Part shown: piece by piece, positions 36,009-49,300 of the stretch
Layout of the letters: the number at the start of each line of letters is the position of its first letter
Position numbering within the stretch: position 1 is the stretch's first letter
Assembly (NCBI GenBank): GCA_949752745.1
Contig: OX457026.1
Span: 71,551,091-71,615,090 of the forward strand
DNA: 64,000 bases
Source: Protula sp. h YS-2021
Taxonomy: Eukaryota > Annelida > Polychaeta > Sabellida > Serpulidae
Reading direction: 5' to 3'
The notes under the pieces: model-generated
The model's input: only the letters and a program-made list of their open reading frames with translations
Database searches by the model: none
Told to the model about the DNA's origin: nothing
Translations under genes and position numbers: made by a program

Positions 36009-39000
36009 CACTGAACCTTCATGTTCATAGAATGAGCGCATTGATCGCGGCTGATCGCGGGCAGAAATAGATTGTGTGCCACTCCGTGTTATTACGGGAT
36101 TCAGTGGTAAGTTTGTCACAAACTTCCAACAGATTGTGGGCATACGTACACAAGGGAAGAAGGGATGGGTAACATAGGCTGCTTCGGTTGTGTAACTGCC
36201 CACACTGTCTGACAATTCCGTCGGTTACAGTAGGCCACCCTTTGATGGCGCATTGAAGAGGACGTCCTTTCGGATAAGATGCAGTTTTTTTAGTTGCTTT
36301 TTTTTATTTTCAACGATTTTATAGGAATAGGAATTTTGGATACCAATTTAGAGGTGTTGCAGTTAGTTCTGAAAACTGAGACCATTTCCCGGTCCGTTTG
36401 GCTTCACTGGGTCGGGAAACCATTGAGTTAGACCGGGATCCCGATTGTGGTTTTCAGTGGGATTCCTTTCCAATTCCACACGACTTCCAATGGGGGGAAT
36501 ACCCCCGAAGGGTTCTTTCCACTGAAGTCCTGAATGCTGTTCTTTTGCGTTATGTTTGTTGCAGCGATGGTCGAATTATCGAATACTTATTGTACTAGGA
36601 AATTTAAAATTCACACAGAACAATTTGTAGCAATGTTAGGGAAATCAGTATAAGAAATGCGAAACAGTTATGAACTGACTTTTTACTAGATGTTGGTTAA
36701 GTTATTTGTCCTATTTTCTGAAGACCTTGCAGCTAAATTTGTCAGATATCACGGTATTTTTTTCCGAATGTTCTTGGAAATCTTTGATAATTTTTTTTTT
36801 TTGAGGGGAAATCGTTGTACACAGCTCAACAAATAAGAAAATAATGTCGGTAAACTAAACTGAGCTAGGCTGCATTTAATCTCCATTATCAGCTCACAGC
36901 AGTAACAGGGCGTATTGTTTTTGATGAAATCTTTCTAAGCAACTCCCTGCTCTTTGGTAGATTTTTTTTTGCTTTCGCGCTTTGGGCTTCGACAAAAAAA
37001 GCTATAAGATTGCATTCGGGGGATTTTTGGCTGGAAAGAACAGACATAAAGGATGGAAATGACTTTGGATTCCTGACTCGGGTTTAAATGATTCCGCTAC
37101 CCAAAAAATAACCCGACATTCGTCAATACGCTGTCCAGGCGCCGGTGTTAAAAAAGAAAAAAAGAAGAAAAAAGAAAGAAAGAAAAAAAAAAAAGAAGAT
37201 TTCTTGACTTTCTTTACTTGTAAAGAAGTATGATCTTTATTTGAAACGACGCTGTAGTTAGCTTGCACTGCAAAGGCGCCATCTTGCGGTCGTATCTGTG
37301 GGGAACACTGTGCAGTGCGGTATAGCGCTCCAGCGACCATTCAGATAATAATTATTACACTTCAGGATATGTTATGCAAATCAATCATGATTCGTATAAA
37401 AAAGTTAATCCTACTTTGGCACACAGTGACGTTGCATGCTTGGACAGCAGGAAAAAAAAGAGTTGTTTTCAAAGATTTCATGTTCAAGTTTGGTTGTTGG
37501 GGGTAAAATACACTCACAACATCACACCACTTATTGTGAATTCGTCTGTTGAGAGCCTCTTTTAATACAAAGTCGATCGATTGGATATCGTATTTCTCTT
37601 GTTAGTTATCCCGGGCGTGCGACGATTTTTCTTAATCATGTTTAACATAGAATCAAAGCTTTGTGGGAGTCTTACTATTCTTGACCCTGGAAACAGCGAA
37701 TATAATAAATGTTTGCTAAGATTCATATTATATTGGTTCAGTTGTTGTTGTTATTATAGTTAAAAATTGCATAAAATATCAGAGATATCTCTTCTAGTGT
37801 AGATAGATCTTATAGTGTTCCGTTTTTCTTGGCGACGTTTTTTTTTTCGCTGACAACATGTCGATGTGTCTGCCAACTGTTTTCCCACATTGTCTTATAA
37901 TGAAGTGAATCATCCGTTTGTCCATCGGCTTGTCTGTTATTCAAGTAATACAAATGTCTCGTCGAGTCGCGAAATCTCGCCCTCTGCAGAAGCTGGTGTC
38001 TTTTACATTTGTTTAAAGCTGAAACTTGTGTTAAACAAGCTTTCTTCTCTCTAACTATGCCCAAATAAAACCAAAGCGTTTACACTGAATCTTAAACTTT
38101 GAGCAGGCAGTATTGATGAACTTCATGTTTCTCGACAGAATGTGTCCTATAGAGTGAACGTGCAATGGTATCAATGCACTCAACAGTTCTGAATGTGTCG
38201 CTGTCACCCTGACATGCATAGCTGCTTCTGTTTGTCCCCAGAATAGCCACTGAAACTGTAGTCATCCTGTGACGCCTAATTATAATAGATCCAAATGTTT
38301 TGGTAAACTTTCGTATGGATCTGTTTGAATTCAGGTATCCAGGCGAGCTCAGTCTATGGGCTGCTGCGAGATCTTGCCATTTATTGGCTCAGTTTGGGCA
38401 TTTTTCGTTATATTTTGTATGTTTTTTTTCTCTTTATTTATAAAGAAGTCAACATGATATCAGGTCTTTTAGATATGCTGAGGAATTCTGACATAATCTA
38501 AAGAAGAAATCTCACTCCGCTACTTTTCATACGAATATGTCACAAACTGTCGCGCTATATCTGACAGTTAGAATTTATTTAACTCAGAACGTTAAATAGC
38601 TATTAAATCAGTTAGCTTAGATCCAGCATACTCTTTCAGTCGTTGAAGTGCTTTCAAAAGGTTTGCACTAGACGCTTATCTTAAGTTGTTAATATTAAAC
38701 CCTTTGGGAGCCTTGCCTGGATGAAAATGAAGTCTTGTCATTGAGTCGCGTTGATAAATTTTAAATGAAGTGCGACATTTGAGTCGTGTATTTGATTTCT
38801 TAAGTTGTTTAGCGATGACAAAGGTATACGTGTATTGTGTTTTTTTTTCACTAGCTAAATATGGAGCTGCGAAGATTGAAAATGTTATTTGCTAAATTCT
38901 ACAGGCTAAAGTAAAATCGCACCAGAATTTTTAATTTTGTGCCAAATGTGGTGTGTTGTGCCAAATAAGCAATGTGAGGCTCTTGGCCATACACTGAAGT

Positions 39001-40250
39001 GAAATATGTGTTTTTCGGTCAAAGTACACGATAACATAAACCCACTCCCCCACTTCCACTACCACCACCATTGTAACTAGGGGCACAGAGGTCAGGAAAG
39101 GTATGTTTGCTACTGGTATGCTCTACAAAATAATATGCACTTTTTAATTTCCTACCGCGTCTTATTTAGTCTCTGATAGGAATTATGATGCGTATTGTAG
39201 TTGTATATGACTATGATGTGCAAAATTATATCTGTTACTTTGGAAGCTGAGCTTTATTCATTAGATGCACATTCGACAGTTTTCTTTAAGTTATAACGAG
39301 CGGGAACTGCAGCTTCTGCGATAGGCAATAAGTAGCGCGGATACGGGAACATCAGCGCGGATACGTGAACATCTGCACGTACATAAATGAAGACAGCGAA
39401 ATAAAAACGCGGACCCGAATATTCGCAGTATGGTAGCCCCGTTAACGACTAGTCGACTGTGTTGTTTCCCGTGTTAAAGCAACTCGCTGCAACCGTCGTG
39501 CAATGTGTCGACAGGAAGGAAATGTCTAATCATGTCAAGGAAATATCGCAATTTTGCTTTTTTTTCGTGTTCTGATATTAGCTTAAAAAAAGGAAAATGA
39601 ATGTCTGTGTGTAATTTTTTCATCTCAGATTCAATTTTGATTGGATAGAGAATATCCTGTGGTATCGCAATATCCTGTGATCTGTGTCTGGTACATCTTT
39701 GACTGACAGAGGCATATTTTATGATTTCTGGTTGTATCGTTCCGTTAGAGATTAGAGAAAGGAAACAAAAAAATAAATAAGCAAACTAAAATAAAAAAAA
39801 TAAAAACACAGTGATGCATGTGCGTGTGTGGATCGGTTAATTCGCCCGCAGGTTTATCTTTATACAAGGTAAAACAAATTACGTGTAGAACTGCGGAATA
39901 GGAAATCAGCAGACGAGAAAGACCAGTGAGCCATGACCAAGGAAGGCTGGGAATAGAGCGTGGAGTTGACGCTTGACTGTTTGCTCGAGCAACTGAGAAA
40001 CCATGGAAACGTGACTAGGCATGCAGACACAGAGTATACGTGAGGTGTCCTTGTGAATTTGTGTTGACTTTGCAGTGGTCATCTCCTTTTTTTTCCTTTA
40101 GAAATTAACTCAGCGGTTGCTTTCAGGGTGTTACCTGGGCCGGAAGTTGTCGACAGACACACCGAATGGTCGCCAGGCATATATTTGCCGTTTAGTAATA
40201 TAAACTGTTGCATGGTAACAAATGCAATGGCGTTAAAATTGTGGTGTTGC
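36009..40250. other. Upstream region of TNK2, no gene recognised
   Basis: Should hold the promoter and any 5' UTR exon of the kinase gene, but none could be recognised. Contains an A/G-rich tract (37148-37200), a duplicated GCGCGGATACG(G/T)GAACATC (39336 and 39355) and a CTCF-like word near 37274. Confidence 0.5.
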
Positions 40251-40262
40251 CATGTGTTTTAG
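40251..40262 (+). other. Probable 3' splice site before coding exon 1
   Basis: The T-rich tract CATGTGTTTTAG ends seven bases before the ATG. This suggests a 5' UTR exon further upstream, with the promoter beyond it. No UTR exon or core promoter could be recognised in 36009-40250. Confidence 0.5.
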
Positions 40263-40269
40263 GGCTGAG

Positions 40270-40353
40270 ATGGCGGGGACGCGAGACCTGTATGAGTTTC
40301 TCGTGGATGCAGAGCTACAGCACTACTATGACAGCTTCAAGAATGACCTCAAG
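40270..40353 (+). CDS. TNK2: TNK2 coding exon 1: start of SAM-like domain
   Basis: Encodes residues 1-28, opening [20 protein letters not shown], followed by DSFKNDLK and a GTATGC donor (phase 0). It resembles the N-terminal SAM-like helix of ACK kinases, used for membrane targeting and self-association. The ATG at 40270 is preferred over an in-frame ATG at 40252 because TTTTAG ending at 40262 looks like a splice acceptor, which would leave GGCTGAG as the only UTR on this exon. If transcription instead runs through, the protein gains six N-terminal residues. Confidence 0.88.
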
Positions 40354-43300
40354 GTATGCTCCCTCCCCCAGTCCCAGTGTGCGGTGAAGCCAACTTATGC
40401 TCCCCATGTCAGTTCGGTGTGCTGTGGCTTAGCCACAGTATGCTCCCTGCCCCAGTCCCAGTGTGCGGTGAAGGCACAGTATGCTCCCTAACTTAGCCCC
40501 AGTATGCTATGAAGCCACAGTATGCTCCTTACCTCCCTCCCGAATGTGCTGTGGAGCCAGCTCAGTGCTGTATGAAGCCGCTTGAGCTCTCAGTACTGTC
40601 CTGTAAGTTTTAATTTGTTAATGTATAATCGGTCACATTGATGTCCATCTTTGAAGAGGATAGCTTGAAGTGTGAGAGAGGTTAACTAACTAGATCTCAT
40701 GTAGTCTGCCAGATGAGTGAGCTATGATAAACTTAACCTGAAAAGCTAGTACGATGAGAGACAGATGGACTGGGGTAAAAAAAAATCCAAAACTGAAAAA
40801 GCTGGCCAGGTAAACCTGACCGGTTGGCTGCGGTAAGTCGAATCGGAAAAGGGGAGTTGTCATAAACTTAACACTCGAAACGTAATTAATTGAATAATTT
40901 AAATTACGAAAAAGCTGAAAGCTTAGTATTATTACAATACTGAAATACTGATTACTAACGGTAAAATAAGAAAGGTAAATGTGCATGCGAAGGAGAACAA
41001 TAAGAAGAAGAAGAACAAGAAGTTGCATATTATGTGTTGTATTCATGAATAAATTTCGTTTGTATTATTAAAGTCAAGTGTAATTTTTGCCAGTATCTTT
41101 GTTACTTGTACAGTTGTCTTGCAAAGGGGAGGGGGAATTTTTATAGACTGTTTTGAAGTTGACATATGAGGTAAATTCCCAGGTCATTCTTTTCAAATTA
41201 TTTTCAAAAAGTCAAATATCTGCTTAGGCTTTTGAATCTGTTCGCACAATAATTGCTTGGCTAAATTATAGGGTGCTGCCCTGATTTATGCTACCCTTCG
41301 TTTGATCTTTACTTTTGAAACAAAGGTATGCGGCACCTCTGAACAGGTTAAATATGCCTGCCCTGGATTGGGAAGTAAATTCCAACTGCAACACGTTTTT
41401 ACACGTAAATACTGAGGCTTTCTCTCGTCCATTCGACCATGCGACTTGGCTCTTGTATGGAAAGGCTTATGTTGACAAAGCGGTGCCAGAGTTACATTAA
41501 ATTTTCATGCAAATGAAACTTGACGAGTCATTCTAATATTAGCATTTCGTATTCCGCTTAATGATGCCCGGAAGACAAGAATCCAGGTTAGCCTTTTCTG
41601 TGCTTGCACACCTGGTCATATAGAACCTGTGCGTGTGGCACATAGCCTGGAGCTCAAACAGACGAGTTCTCCTCGTCCTAAAACTTCCTTACATCCAAAT
41701 GTGCAGTGTGTGTCCATTTTGAGAGCAGAATCCGGATATTCCCATGGACTGTTGCCGTCTTGTAGTGGGCGTGTTTTCTCTCAGCGTTGGTCTTGTCGTT
41801 AATGGGCTTGCAACAGACCCCAATATGGTTAATGCAACAATGGAAAACAGCGCCCACGGGCTGTATCCCTCCCCCCAGCCCCCGCTTCTGTTATTGTCGC
41901 GGATATGTTATTAAGAGTTTAAGTGATTGGATTCTGATCATAAGTTGTTTGCATGGCCTTCAAAAGAAATCATGTGACTGTTTGCTAGTGAGGGGGGGGG
42001 GCAATAACTGGGTATATTAAGTTGTTCTCTGTGGTTCTTTACATCCGTACGTGCGTACTGTTATATATAAAGTGAAGGGCAAGATGTGGATTAAAAATTT
42101 TATTAGACAAACATATTTCGCTGCATGAAAGGTAAAAATGGCCAAAAGTTTCCTAGTTTCCCTGGATCTCAGCCCATGCCTTGAAATTGCTCCATGTGCG
42201 TGACGGTATTTCAGATTGCGAATGCTTATCTAACCTGTAAGCATTGCTAGCCCTAACTGGTCATATCCGGCGTTTGGCAACGGCCCGTTACTGTCACACC
42301 TATTGTTAATAATAGTTACTAAGCAGTGGTTATTACCTATATATAGATCAAATCCACCTGCCGTTTTGTGTCGTTTTTCCCGCCTTGTCTGGCGCGCGAG
42401 GAATGTACATTTTGTGCCGTAAGTCGGGGCTGATGCCTGGGCTTCGCGGAGCTAAAGCTTGCAGTATACAGGCATGATACGTTGTTCATGATCCAGTCAG
42501 CCTTTCTTTCAAAAAAAAGCCTGTCTGTTGCACCACGTGAAACACGTGTTGCTGGGTTTTAAAGCAAATCCCCCAGAACCCGATTTCGTTTTAGTGCGTT
42601 TCGACTTTACCACGGCGCCAATGCATCACCATTTTTTTAGCGGTAAAGTAGTATATTTCCGAAGAAAAACCTCACTGCTGTTTTCTACAAAATGGCATCT
42701 GCGCATGTCGATCAACAAAAACATGATTAGATAATAATAAGTACATTTTTATTCACCAACAACAGATGTTTACTGTTAAGCACACGCATTTGGCTAGTAG
42801 TGTCAGATGTGAAGCCAGACTGACAGATTCTACACCAGCTGCCTGGCTGCCGCCACTGCACTACCCGCCCCCTCTCTCCCCCCACCCCTGGTAGTGTATG
42901 ATTATCCCTGAGAACGAAAACCACCCTTCATATTAAATGTCTTGGTATAAAATACACCCATCGTATCGCCTGGTGATTGTAAATTATGCCGATTCATATA
43001 AGTGGATTTAAAATCTTTTTTTTTTCTTTTACCCTTTTGCTCTTCAGACAATTTGGCGTAAAGAGACAATAATCAAAGTATAACTGCTATAAGTGCGTAA
43101 TACTGTGTCATGCTCCTTCAATTTCTGTGACATTTTCTTTCAGTGGTTGCTTATTTTGACCATGTCTTAATCGCTTCTTTGCAAATTTGGGGCGGTTCTT
43201 CCTCAAAACAGCAGAATTTTGTTAGACCATCCGACTATGTCGGACTGGTCTTATCACATCAACAGAGGGGCATCCGTCGTCTGCATGTACTTGCGTAAGC

Positions 43301-46300
43301 TTTTACTTAAAATGCTTCTGTTTTGTTCGGATTCCTCTCAAATTTTAAACGAATGTTCTGTAGGTAGGCCTCTCTTGAAAAATTAATTTTTTTTGGCGAT
43401 CCGCCAAAAATTGGCTAAATGGGGGGCATTTGAAATTTTTCGGTTGAATTTTCAAAATGCTTCTCCTCTAACAATTTTGATCAGATTTTCGTCAAAAGTT
43501 GTACGAATATTCTCTATGTAGGCCTGTTTTGAAAAATTTATCGCTCATTTTGGCGATCCGCCAAAAATTGGCCAAATGGGGAGCATTTTTTTTATTTTTT
43601 GGTGTCTAATTTTGAAAATGCTTCTTCTCCCACAATTTTGATCGGATTCCTTTCCAATTTTGTACACTTGTTTTCTAGGTAGGCCTCTCTTGAAAAATTA
43701 CTCTTTTTGGCGATCCGCTAAAAATTGGCCAAATAGAGGGCATTTGTAAATGTATGGTTGCTAATTTTCAAAATGCTTCTTTTCACACAATTTTCATCAG
43801 ATTTTTTACTTTAAATTTTGTACGAATGTTCTTTGGGTAGGCTTCTCTCGCAGGATATATTTTTTTGGCGAACCGCATTTTCAATTTTTTTGTGTCTAAT
43901 TTTCAAAATGCCTCTTCTCCCATAATTTTGCTTTCAAGATTTGTACAATTGTTCTCTAGGTAGACCTCTCTTGAAAAATTACTTTATTTGGTGATCCGCC
44001 AAAAATTTGTTAAATGGCGGGGGGGGGGGGGGGCATTTGTAATTTTATGGTTGCCAATTTTCAAAACGCTTCTTTTCACACAATTTTGATTCGATTTTCT
44101 TCAAATTTTGTACGAATGTTCTTAACATAGTCCTCCCTTGAAAATGTACCTTTTTTGGCGATCCGCCAAAAATTGGCTAATTTTGATCAGATTTTCTTTA
44201 ACTTTTGCACGAATGTTCTGTATGTAAGGCTTTCTTGAAATTTATTGGCGTTTAATTTTGAAAATGCTTCTTCTCCCACAATTTTGATTGAATTCCTTTC
44301 CAATTTTGTACGATTCTTCTGTAGGTAGGCTCCTCATGAAAAATTAATTGTTTTTGGGCGAACCGCCAAAATTTGGGAGTTGAATAAGCATGCGCATTAG
44401 TCCGAAATGCGGACCGCGCATCGACGCAAGTCAAATAAATATGCGCACTTTTTCGAAATGCATCGACGCAAGTTAAGTAAATATGCACACTGGTCCAAAA
44501 TGCAAAACGCGCGTCAACGCAAGTTAAACAAACATGCGCAATGGTCCGAAATGCGAACAGAGCATAACGGTAAGTTAAATAAACATGTGCATTGATCCGT
44601 AATGCAAACCGCACATCAACGCAAGTTAAATAAACATGCGCACTGGTCCGAAATGCAAACCCCGCAAAATAATACATACCAAAACATTAAAACTTAAGTA
44701 ATGGTGTTTTAGATGCAGCGTTTTCTTCTTTTCAAAAGGCAAACGCAAACGTAATCGCATGTGTTTGGTCATATCACCATTCACTGGTCGTTTCTGGTGC
44801 TTGAAATAATTGTGGATGTCCCACAGTAAATGTCAACAGTACACGTGTGTGGATACAATTTCGATACGTTGTTCGAAGTTATCTCTGGTAGACTACCCAG
44901 TCTACTAGAGATACACAGGATCTGTTTCCCATTTTTCTGGGAAACAAATCTTTTTATGTATTTATCGATCTACGTTCGGGTCCGTTGCTAAATTAATTAT
45001 TTAGCTATCTCTTTACCATCTCGTCTTTTGAAGTCCATTTTTTTCAGGGAAATTCCCTTGTTCATGAACGCTGGAATTGGTCTTACCGCTTTTCGTAGGC
45101 TGGGACTTTGTCCTTGGACAAACTTGTACAATGTGACCACCACTTTTGGCAACCAGATAAGGTTATTCATAGGTTCATTAGATCTCGGCTGGTCACAATG
45201 TCCCTGGACATTCTTGTTGATTAACAACAGAGTTTCGCATTCTTTTCAGTTTGTTTATAAATACTCATAATATCTCTCAACATAGCCTTCCAAAAGGACT
45301 TTTTTAAAAAGTAGAGATAGCTTTTTCTTGACTTTGGAATCAACACATCTCATTCACAATAAAACGTTCAGTACAGACTGGCCAAGGCAAGTTTAATAAC
45401 CTTTACATAATAAATAAACACTTAATGGGCAAATCTCAACTCGCCTGCGGATTTCGAGGTTGCAAATACGGCTGGGCAATCGGACAAGTCTGAGCCATTC
45501 TGGCAATGGGACAGCAAGGATTTAAGCATTTAGCACTTAAGCATTTAGCACTTGAGTGGTCACATGACTCCCGTATAATTTTTTGTTAAGCCCCGCTCGA
45601 GGCTACTGCTCTTGGTGATTGTTGACATTAAGGCTTGTCTCTTGCTTGTATTTCTATTCTTATTATTCTCGTTTAGGTCCTGTTTTCTCCTTGGTTGGTT
45701 TTTGTTAGCTTTTTTCATTACATACCCCCCCCCCTCCCCCTACCCCCTCCGCTCGATCCCCTGCGTCTGTTTTAGGTGATTTAAGGCCTTATAATCATGT
45801 TGTGTCTTCAACCTATAGTTAAAGCCAGGTTTATTGTTGCTGGTATAACAGTGCCAAAACCATTATTCCATCAAACGTTGTAACATAAGCAGTGGAGTAA
45901 ATCCAATCAAACTTGAGCAGTTCAGTTGTTTGCAATATTTATTCCCTGAACTTTTGAAAAAACTGAGTTATAAACAAACAAAGAAAATTGTCTAACGGAG
46001 ATAAAAAAATTAGGATCATATTCATTCTGAGGTGAGTCCCGCTTATAGAGGTTTTAGAAAATCAGTCATTTGGTACGTTATTAATACAACTACTGCCTGC
46101 TGCAGTAAAAAACAAGAACAGAACAAAAACAAAAACAAAAAAACAAAACAAAACCAAACAAACAAACAAAACAAAACAAAAATAACGAGAGTAAAGAAAA
46201 GAAATACACGAAGAAAGAAGTAGCTAGGAATGTACATCTTGGCAGAGATGACTTCAACAGCAACGCGGAACTCAGATACAAGCATCGTTAGACCGGCGCT

Positions 46301-49300
46301 TATTATGGATGTTGTCGATATAGCGATAGCCCAGTGTAAAAAAAAAATAACTAAAAATTAACAACCGATTTCGTTTCTGTAGTACTATTGGCAGGTAATA
46401 CTGAAATATTAATGTTTAAAAAAAATAGTACTGCGATGTGTCAGATATAATCAAATCTAGAAAGTATGATGTGGAGAGGGCATGTTTGTTGGAGAAGGGA
46501 TCGGCAAGGACTTGTGTTAGATTAAGAAGTCGCCTAATCAACGTGTCGGATATAAATTCGGTTGTATTGCTGCTGTTTGATAGCTTATCGCGTTGTTGAG
46601 GTTGCCAGCGAAAGAATTTTATCTTTTATTTAACCAATAAATCCTTGGTTAATTATTAGTGTACAGTACTACTTCTCAAAATCCCACCCCTGGCCGATTG
46701 CAGTTTTGAAGTTCTCTGCTAAAAGTCATTTTTCCAGCAGTAGAGAAATAATTTGAAATAGATTAAATTAAAAACATAATACAAATCCGAAACCTACGCC
46801 ACTGAGATATGAGTATTTTTTGCTGCATACACAAAAGTTATCGAGTACGCAGTAACAGTGTGGGTTTATGTGACATGCACCTGTAGCCCGTTTGGTTTTT
46901 GCTTGTAAAACGTGCAAAAGTGTTTAAAAGCACCCCATGTTCATGATCAAGTGAGTAAATGTTATGAAAAAAGCAGTATCGAAATATGTGTGAAATATTT
47001 TCTGTAAGTCTGTAAAATTGAAAGGTCGATAATGGTTCTGTGGGAAGCACCTGAATGTGTTATGCTTTTCAGTTTTTTCCTTCTTTTCACTATAAACATG
47101 AAGCTTATCGCATCTGTTTAATGTACTTAGTGTTTAATGTGCTTAGTGTTTAATGTACTTAGTGTTTAATATACTTAGTGTTTAATATACTTAGTGTTTA
47201 ATGTACTTAGACGCATTAAAAATGAAAGAGTTTTAACTTACAAGCGTTTGATTCATGGAGTGTCTGTGTTACAGGTGCAGAACGTACCACAGCTGAAATA
47301 CGTAGAGGATGAGGACTTGACGGATATGGGCATGACCAAACCGGAAATGAGACGACTCAAGAAATTCTTCCGCAAGGAGTGCCCGCAGGGAACTTTTTCC
47401 AAGCTAAAAAGAGTAGGTTTCACTTTTAGGAAAACGAAGAAAGTACGTCACGAGATAGCTAGTTTATAAACTAACTTCCTAGTTTTAGCCACTGCGTAGA
47501 TTTGAGGAAAGTTACGTGGTCTTTCAGAGCCTTATTTATCGGTAAATAAAACTAGTAGCGACCTTCCTATGCAACCTAAATTGTATAATTTTGAATTACC
47601 GTACGTATTCGATGTTAAAAATAGGGTTAAATTCCGACATATGAAATAAGCGTTAAAATCATCAATTGTTGTTGAATATATTTTAAATACACTGTGCAGG
47701 CAACAAAGTGACCTGTCCTGAGTTCAGTATACTGATAGGGCAAAGAAAAGTATCATAGGCTTTGAGCGTACTGAAGTGCACTTTTCATAGGTAACTGCGC
47801 ATAGTGTTTGTTCGATAAATTAGTAACAGATACTAGCAAACTTTGTTTTTATATCTGCGACGTTTAAATTTCGAATAAGTGTTGAAAAAATGACAATATT
47901 ATCCAATTAAACCCTTCTTCTGTAGTAACGAGTACAATTATCCTGCTTAAAAACAACCTAAGATAAATTATGCAAATGACAAGCGATTTTCTAATGAGAG
48001 AGAAATCGTCCTTCATTATAACTAACACCCGCATTAATCACAAGCCAAATGGAGTTTCGAGTTCTTTGCAACTGGTCCTTGTATTTTGTAATACGCGTTT
48101 TATTGGGTTGTACCAGTGTGCACAAGCTATTATGAATTGGAGAAAAAAAATGTACATGATGCAGCTCAATTTAAGGTTAACCAATCTTCACTCATCACAA
48201 TTAGTTTCCTTGAACAAAGCTGATTTATTTAGTTATTGGTGTTCCTGGTGCTTACAAGTGAAAATTAAAAAGGGTTCAATGTCTAACTTTTCTCTGACTA
48301 AACTTCTTTTATGGGAGCTGTTTATGACCATTTAAATGTTGCAAATCCTCGGTAAAGTAATCAGCACTACATATACACCACCCCTTGCGCTAATTAACGC
48401 AGAATATAATACTCTCCCATATAAAAAAGAAAAAGAAAAGAGACGCTTTATCAAGGGTATGATGATAATTTTAAGGTGAAAAACAGTCAGCGATCAGATT
48501 AACAAGTCTCTCTGTCCTTGCGATAATTAATGCATTATGAAAGTTTTGATCTGGCAATAGGGGGCGCCTCTGTGTAATGTAAGCTTAAGACTTGCTTTTT
48601 TCTGTGGGGGGGGGGGGGGGGAGGGGGGTGGGGGGGCTGGGAGGGGGAGAGAGTGTAGAGTTCTTTAATCAGGACCCAATTTTGCGGAAATGTTCGAAAA
48701 CTGGTACAACCAACCCTTTGAGAATTATTCTGTTTCTTTAGCTAGATAAGATTACTGCTAACTGAATCAGTTAAAGTTGGTTAGCTGAATCTTTTTATGG
48801 TTGAAGTGCAAGCTGTGATAGTAGAATAAGTAAAAACCTATTACTGTGCGTGAAAATTGAGTGAAGGCTAATGTAGTTTTAAAACATGTACACAAACACA
48901 CGAGATTTAGCATTCAAGCCGGATTTTACTTGAACGAAACAGAATGCAGAAAAACTGACAGGGGGAAATGTCAGACCACAGGCAGTTCCATCAAAGTCCT
49001 CTGTTGTGTCAGCCGTGGTATGGGAAAAACGTCTTGTTGTGGCTTCCACTCCGCCCCCCCCCCACCACCCCCCCCCCCCACATCCCTCCCTCTGCTGAGT
49101 AACATGAAATGACTAGGGACACATGTGAGGCAGCTAATCGCTAATCGAGGCCTAGAATAATAAATGGCCTAAATACAATACCAAGAGTACACAAAAAAAC
49201 ATGGAAAACATGCCAAATTTCATCAGATCCAATCGCCATAAACATAAATAACTACAGTATCTGCCCATTAAGTTGTCCACGGATTCTCCGTTCCATCGTA

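Larger units (their letters stand above)
40354..47274 (+). other. TNK2 intron 1 (6.9 kb)
   Basis: Contains no exon I can support. It holds a donor-derived repeat cluster (40354-40560), a 157-bp tandem array (43310-44375), a 51-bp minisatellite (44390-44670), twin hairpins (44881-44948), a CAAAA-rich stretch (46105-46200) and a 16-bp array just before exon 2 (47117-47210). The size and position are typical of a first intron carrying regulatory DNA, but no enhancer could be recognised. Confidence 0.8.
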
